Source of the DNA: Amaranthus tricolor
Taxonomy: Eukaryota; Streptophyta; Magnoliopsida; Caryophyllales; Amaranthaceae
Direction: 5' to 3'
Assembly: GCF_026212465.1 (NCBI RefSeq)
Contig: NC_080049.1
Span: 22,425,872-22,489,871, forward strand
DNA length: 64,000 nt
Below, piece by piece: positions 59,535 to 64,000 of the stretch (positions within the stretch are counted from its first letter, which is position 1; every line of letters begins with the position of its first letter). The notes below the pieces were generated by a model. It was given only the letters and a program-made list of their open reading frames with translations. It searched no databases and was not told the DNA's origin. The translations under genes were made by a program, and so were the position numbers.

Positions 59535-59925
59535 CCTGAGAGACGTCTCTTAAGCGCAGACCAATAAAGCTTAATGTCTTAATGTCTACATACTGTATTC
59601 TTAACGCCTACGTATGTTATCTTTAATGCCTATTTTCATCATCCTTAATGCTTACTTATTGTATCCTTAATGCTTATTTATAATATCCTTAATTCCTACT
59701 TATAGGATTCTTTATGCCTACTTACATCACTTTAATGCCTACTTACAATATCCTTAATGTCCACGGAGTACACGTGTAGCACTTACAATATCTTAAATGT
59801 CTAATTACAATATCCTTAATGCCCACTGAGTAACTTACTCCACGTTTTCCTTTATGGGTTATCCCAATTAGAGATGATCTTTCAAAGATACCGTCTTTCA
59901 CAAGAATTTGTGTTTTACCTTTAGA
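59535..59925. repeat. Small element: palindromic end, TTAATGCCTACTTA array, opposite end
   Basis: It begins with a perfect palindrome AGAGACGTCTCT (59539-59550). About ten degenerate units of TTAATGCCTACTTACAATAT type follow (59575-59830). It ends AGATACCGTCTTTCACAAG (about 59887-59905), whose complement GTGAAAGACGGTATCT resembles the start. No gene. The units resemble the CCTACT arrays around the FAR1 pseudogene. Confidence 0.5.
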
Positions 59926-61400
<1,475 letters not shown>

Positions 61401-61500
61401 NNNNNNNNNNNNNNNNNNNNNNNNNNNNNNNNNNNNNNNNNNNNNNNNNNNNNNNNNNNNNNNNNNNNNNNNNNNNNNNNNNNNNNNNNNNNNNNNNNNN
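61401..61500. other. Assembly gap (100 N)
   Basis: Exactly 100 N, probably a placeholder of unknown true length, between the (TA)n tract and the Tat element. Confidence 0.98.
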
Positions 61501-64000
61501 CAAGGAATCGGCTTGGGCGTTCTGGGATCTTGGAATGTGCTCCAACGTGAACTTGTCGAATTTTTGAACAAATTCCCTTACTTGCTGCAGGTACATTTTC
61601 ATGCTGTCATCTTTAGCTTCGAATTCCCCGTTCACTTGTCCAACAATCAATTGGGAGTCGGAGAAGGCGGACAATTTTTTGGCTCCCGTTTCGTAGCAAA
61701 TTCTCAGTCCCATCAATAATGCTTCATATTCGGCTTCGTTGTTGGATGCTGCGAACTCGAACCTGACCGCCCTTTCCATACGGACCCCGGCGGAAGACAC
61801 AATGAGGAGTCCAGCACCACTTGCTGATTGGGTAGAGGACCCATCTACATACAACTTCCATTCCTGATTGGGTTCAGGATGATAGGGGAGAGTGCTTTCA
61901 GCAATGAAGTCAGCAAGAGCTTGGGCTTTGATTGCCGTTCGAGGCTCATATTCGATGCCGAAATCCGCCAGCTGGTTTGCCCAATCTGTGACGCGGCTTG
62001 ACTTGTTTTTCCCTTCCAGAATCTTTTTCAAAGGTTGATCAGTCCGGACGATGATCTGGTGTGATTGAAAGTAGGGCTTCAATTTCCTGCTTGCCATGAT
62101 GATTGCGAATATGACTTTTTCGACTTTACCGTAGTTTCCCTCCGAGCCACGGAATGCATGACTTATGTAGTATATAGGAAGCTGTTTCTTTTCTCTTTCC
62201 GCAACCAGTACTCCGGATAACGAATATTCGGAGACAGAGACATATAGGACTAGCTTCTCCCCTTTGATGGGCGAAACTAGTTTTGGCAAGGTGGACAGGT
62301 GCTCTTTAAGTTGGCGGAAGGACTCTTCTGCTTCTGCTGTCCACTCGAACTTCTGTTGTTTTATTGTTTTAAAGAAGGGTAAACATTTATCCGCGGACTT
62401 GGAAAGAAATCTTCCAAGAGCAGCCAGGCACCCCGTGAGCTTTTGTACTTCTTTTACTGAGGTGGGAGATCTCATGTTTTGTATAGCCCGGATTTTATCG
62501 GGATTTGCCTCAATGCCTCGCTCGTCTACTAGGAAGCCCAGGCATTTCCCTCCGGTAACTCCGAACACACACTTGTCAGGATTGAGTTTCATTTGGTGCT
62601 TTCGAAGGGTAAGGAACGTCTCTCGTAAGTCTGCGGCGTGCTGACTTGCTTGTTTGCTTTTTGTGATCATGTCGTCTACATATACTTCTAAATTCCGTCC
62701 AATCTGAGATTGGAAGACCTTGTTGACCATCCTTTGATAAGTTGCCCCCGCGTTTTTTAATCCGAAGGGCATAACCTTGTAGCAATAGACTCCCATGCTG
62801 GTAATGAAGGCCGTGTGAGGTTGGTCTTCAATTGCCAACGGAATCTGATGATAGCCGGCATTGGCATCCATGAAGCTTAATAATGCATGGCCTGCTGTAG
62901 AATCCACCAGACGATCTATCTTTGGAAGTGGGTAATCGTCTTTAGGGCACGCCTTATTCAGGTCCGTGAAGTCGACGCACATCCTCCACTTCCCATTCGG
63001 TTTTTTCACCAGGACAACGTTGGATAGCCACTCAGAATACTTGCATTCTGTAATAAATCCGGCTCTCAACAACTTCTCGACTTCCTCCTTGGCGACCTCA
63101 GTCCGCTCTCTTCCTTGATGTCGTAGCTTTTGTTTTATGGGTTTATAGCCTGGTTTGATGTCAAGTTTATGACACGCGACACTGGTAGGGATGCCAGGCA
63201 TTTCTTCCGTGCAAAAAGCAAAGACATCGCGGAACTCAGCAATGGTGGCCGCTATGTCCTGTTTGACCGTGCTAGGAAGATCTTTTCCTACCTTGATTTG
63301 TTTCCCCTCGAACATGTCTACTTCCTCGTATCGTTCTATGGGGCGAGGCCTTTCATGCGTGCTGAGATTTTCCATGTACACGCTCATGACAGCTGGGACA
63401 CTGTCTTTCCTTTTTCTTTTTGCCCGTGTCTCGGAGGACCCGCGCTTCAAGGTGTTGACGAGGCATTGGCGAGCCGTCACTTGGTCTCCCTTGAGAATGC
63501 CAACTTTTCCATTATCTGTCTCGAACTGCAGCAAGAGTTGATGTGGAAAGATTGCAGCCTTGATCTTATTAACGAGTGGGAGCCCCATGATAGCATTGTA
63601 GGGGAAGTCGAGATCTACCACTGTGAACCGTATGGGTATGGTCCGGCTTTCACTTCTTTCCCCTATCCGTACGGGGAGAATGATCGTGCCCAACGGGATG
63701 ACCTGACTCCCTCCAAACCCAATCAGTGGTTTGTCTAGGGGTTGTAAGTGCTTTTCCTCGAACTTCATCTTTCTTAAGCACTCCATTGTAATAAGATCAG
63801 CCGTGCTTCCCGTATCTACCAGCACCCGTCTGACTTTCATTTGCCCAATTTTGAGAGAGACCACTAGGGGATCGGTATGGGGTTGTTGCAGCGGTTGGGA
63901 GGTCGTGGCATCGAACTTCATGACCGGTCCCTTAGATGCGGCCATGGGAGGTCCTTTCAGCAAAGTGTGGACGCTGTTTTTTGCCGCGCGGATAGTGGGA
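61501..64000 (-). CDS. Ty3/gypsy Tat-lineage pol, partial, open reading frame
   Basis: A single open frame enters from the right edge and runs to the gap with no stop, at least 821 codons counted from 63963. Counting from there: protease VLVDTGSTADLI (Asp50), RT with KPNGKWRMCVDFTDLNKACP, FMDANAGYHQI and YVDDM (428-432), RNase H with ISHAFRGSEGNYGKVEK and VRTDQPLKKILE. A second RNase H begins near residue 710 (WKLYVDGSS, ASNNEAEYEALLMGL, SDSQLIVGQVNGEF). Two RNase H domains in a row mark the Tat clade (Retand/Ogre relatives). Gag, integrase and LTRs lie outside the window or in the gap. The clean frame suggests a fairly young insertion, unlike the other retroelements here. Confidence 0.93.
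61501..64000 (-). mobile_element. Ty3/gypsy (Tat lineage) LTR retrotransposon, internal part
   Basis: This covers the element body that contains the pol frame above. Neither LTR is visible. The integrase should follow leftward inside the gap or in sequence collapsed with the (TA)n tract. Confidence 0.85.

Noticed and set aside
63130..63738. 202-codon plus-strand ORF opposite the Tat pol
   Set aside because: Antisense shadow of the conserved minus-strand pol frame, with no domain of its own.

Overview
This is a eudicot-type plant nuclear window: AT-rich, packed with nested and decayed transposable elements, and holding one clearly intact host gene with ten exons and GT-AG introns. The species cannot be fixed from sequence alone.

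Layout. 1-2871: 3' end of a SIRE/Maximus-like Copia retrotransposon (env-like ORF end, two purine tracts, one LTR). 3254-3988: possible second LTR. 4381-10159: a Mutator-like element (MULE) carrying a broken MURA transposase and a broken plant-mobile-domain (PMD) gene, with ends built from palindromic AAACCGCCAC units. 10377-16630: a CACTA (En/Spm) element with a broken TNP2-type gene, a Stowaway MITE in one of its introns, and a long TAGTCGG-rich right subterminal region. 18235-18736: decayed antisense coiled-coil exons. 19348-25009: a complete but frameshifted Tork-like Copia element on the minus strand, with target duplication ATAGT. 27.6-39.4 kb: a mosaic built around a shattered FAR1/MULE transposase (35344-38520) set in degenerate CCTACT-type repeat arrays and interrupted by a gypsy-type LTR, a 1.15-kb TIR element, an RTE-type LINE tail, a hAT end and a Helitron-like end. 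39.4-42.8 kb: LTR-derived sequence containing a GCTCGAC-rich cassette also seen in the Copia LTRs, then a 170-bp tandem repeat fused to a CACTA end.

43933-57595: an intact plastid-type casein kinase 2 alpha gene of 429 codons, with all kinase motifs, a putative transit peptide, long introns and a hAT-type MITE in intron 4. Downstream are another hAT-type MITE (58702-59487), a small array element, about 1 kb of (TA)n running into a 100-N gap, and the edge of a Ty3/gypsy Tat-lineage element whose PR-RT-RNaseH-second RNaseH ORF is still open (61501-64000, minus strand).

The genes do not form a pathway. The biology is one host kinase gene between strata of insertions. The structures most worth a second look are the MURA/PMD two-gene MULE with palindromic ends, the FAR1 element with its array sequences, and the GCTCGAC cassette shared by two retroelement promoter regions.
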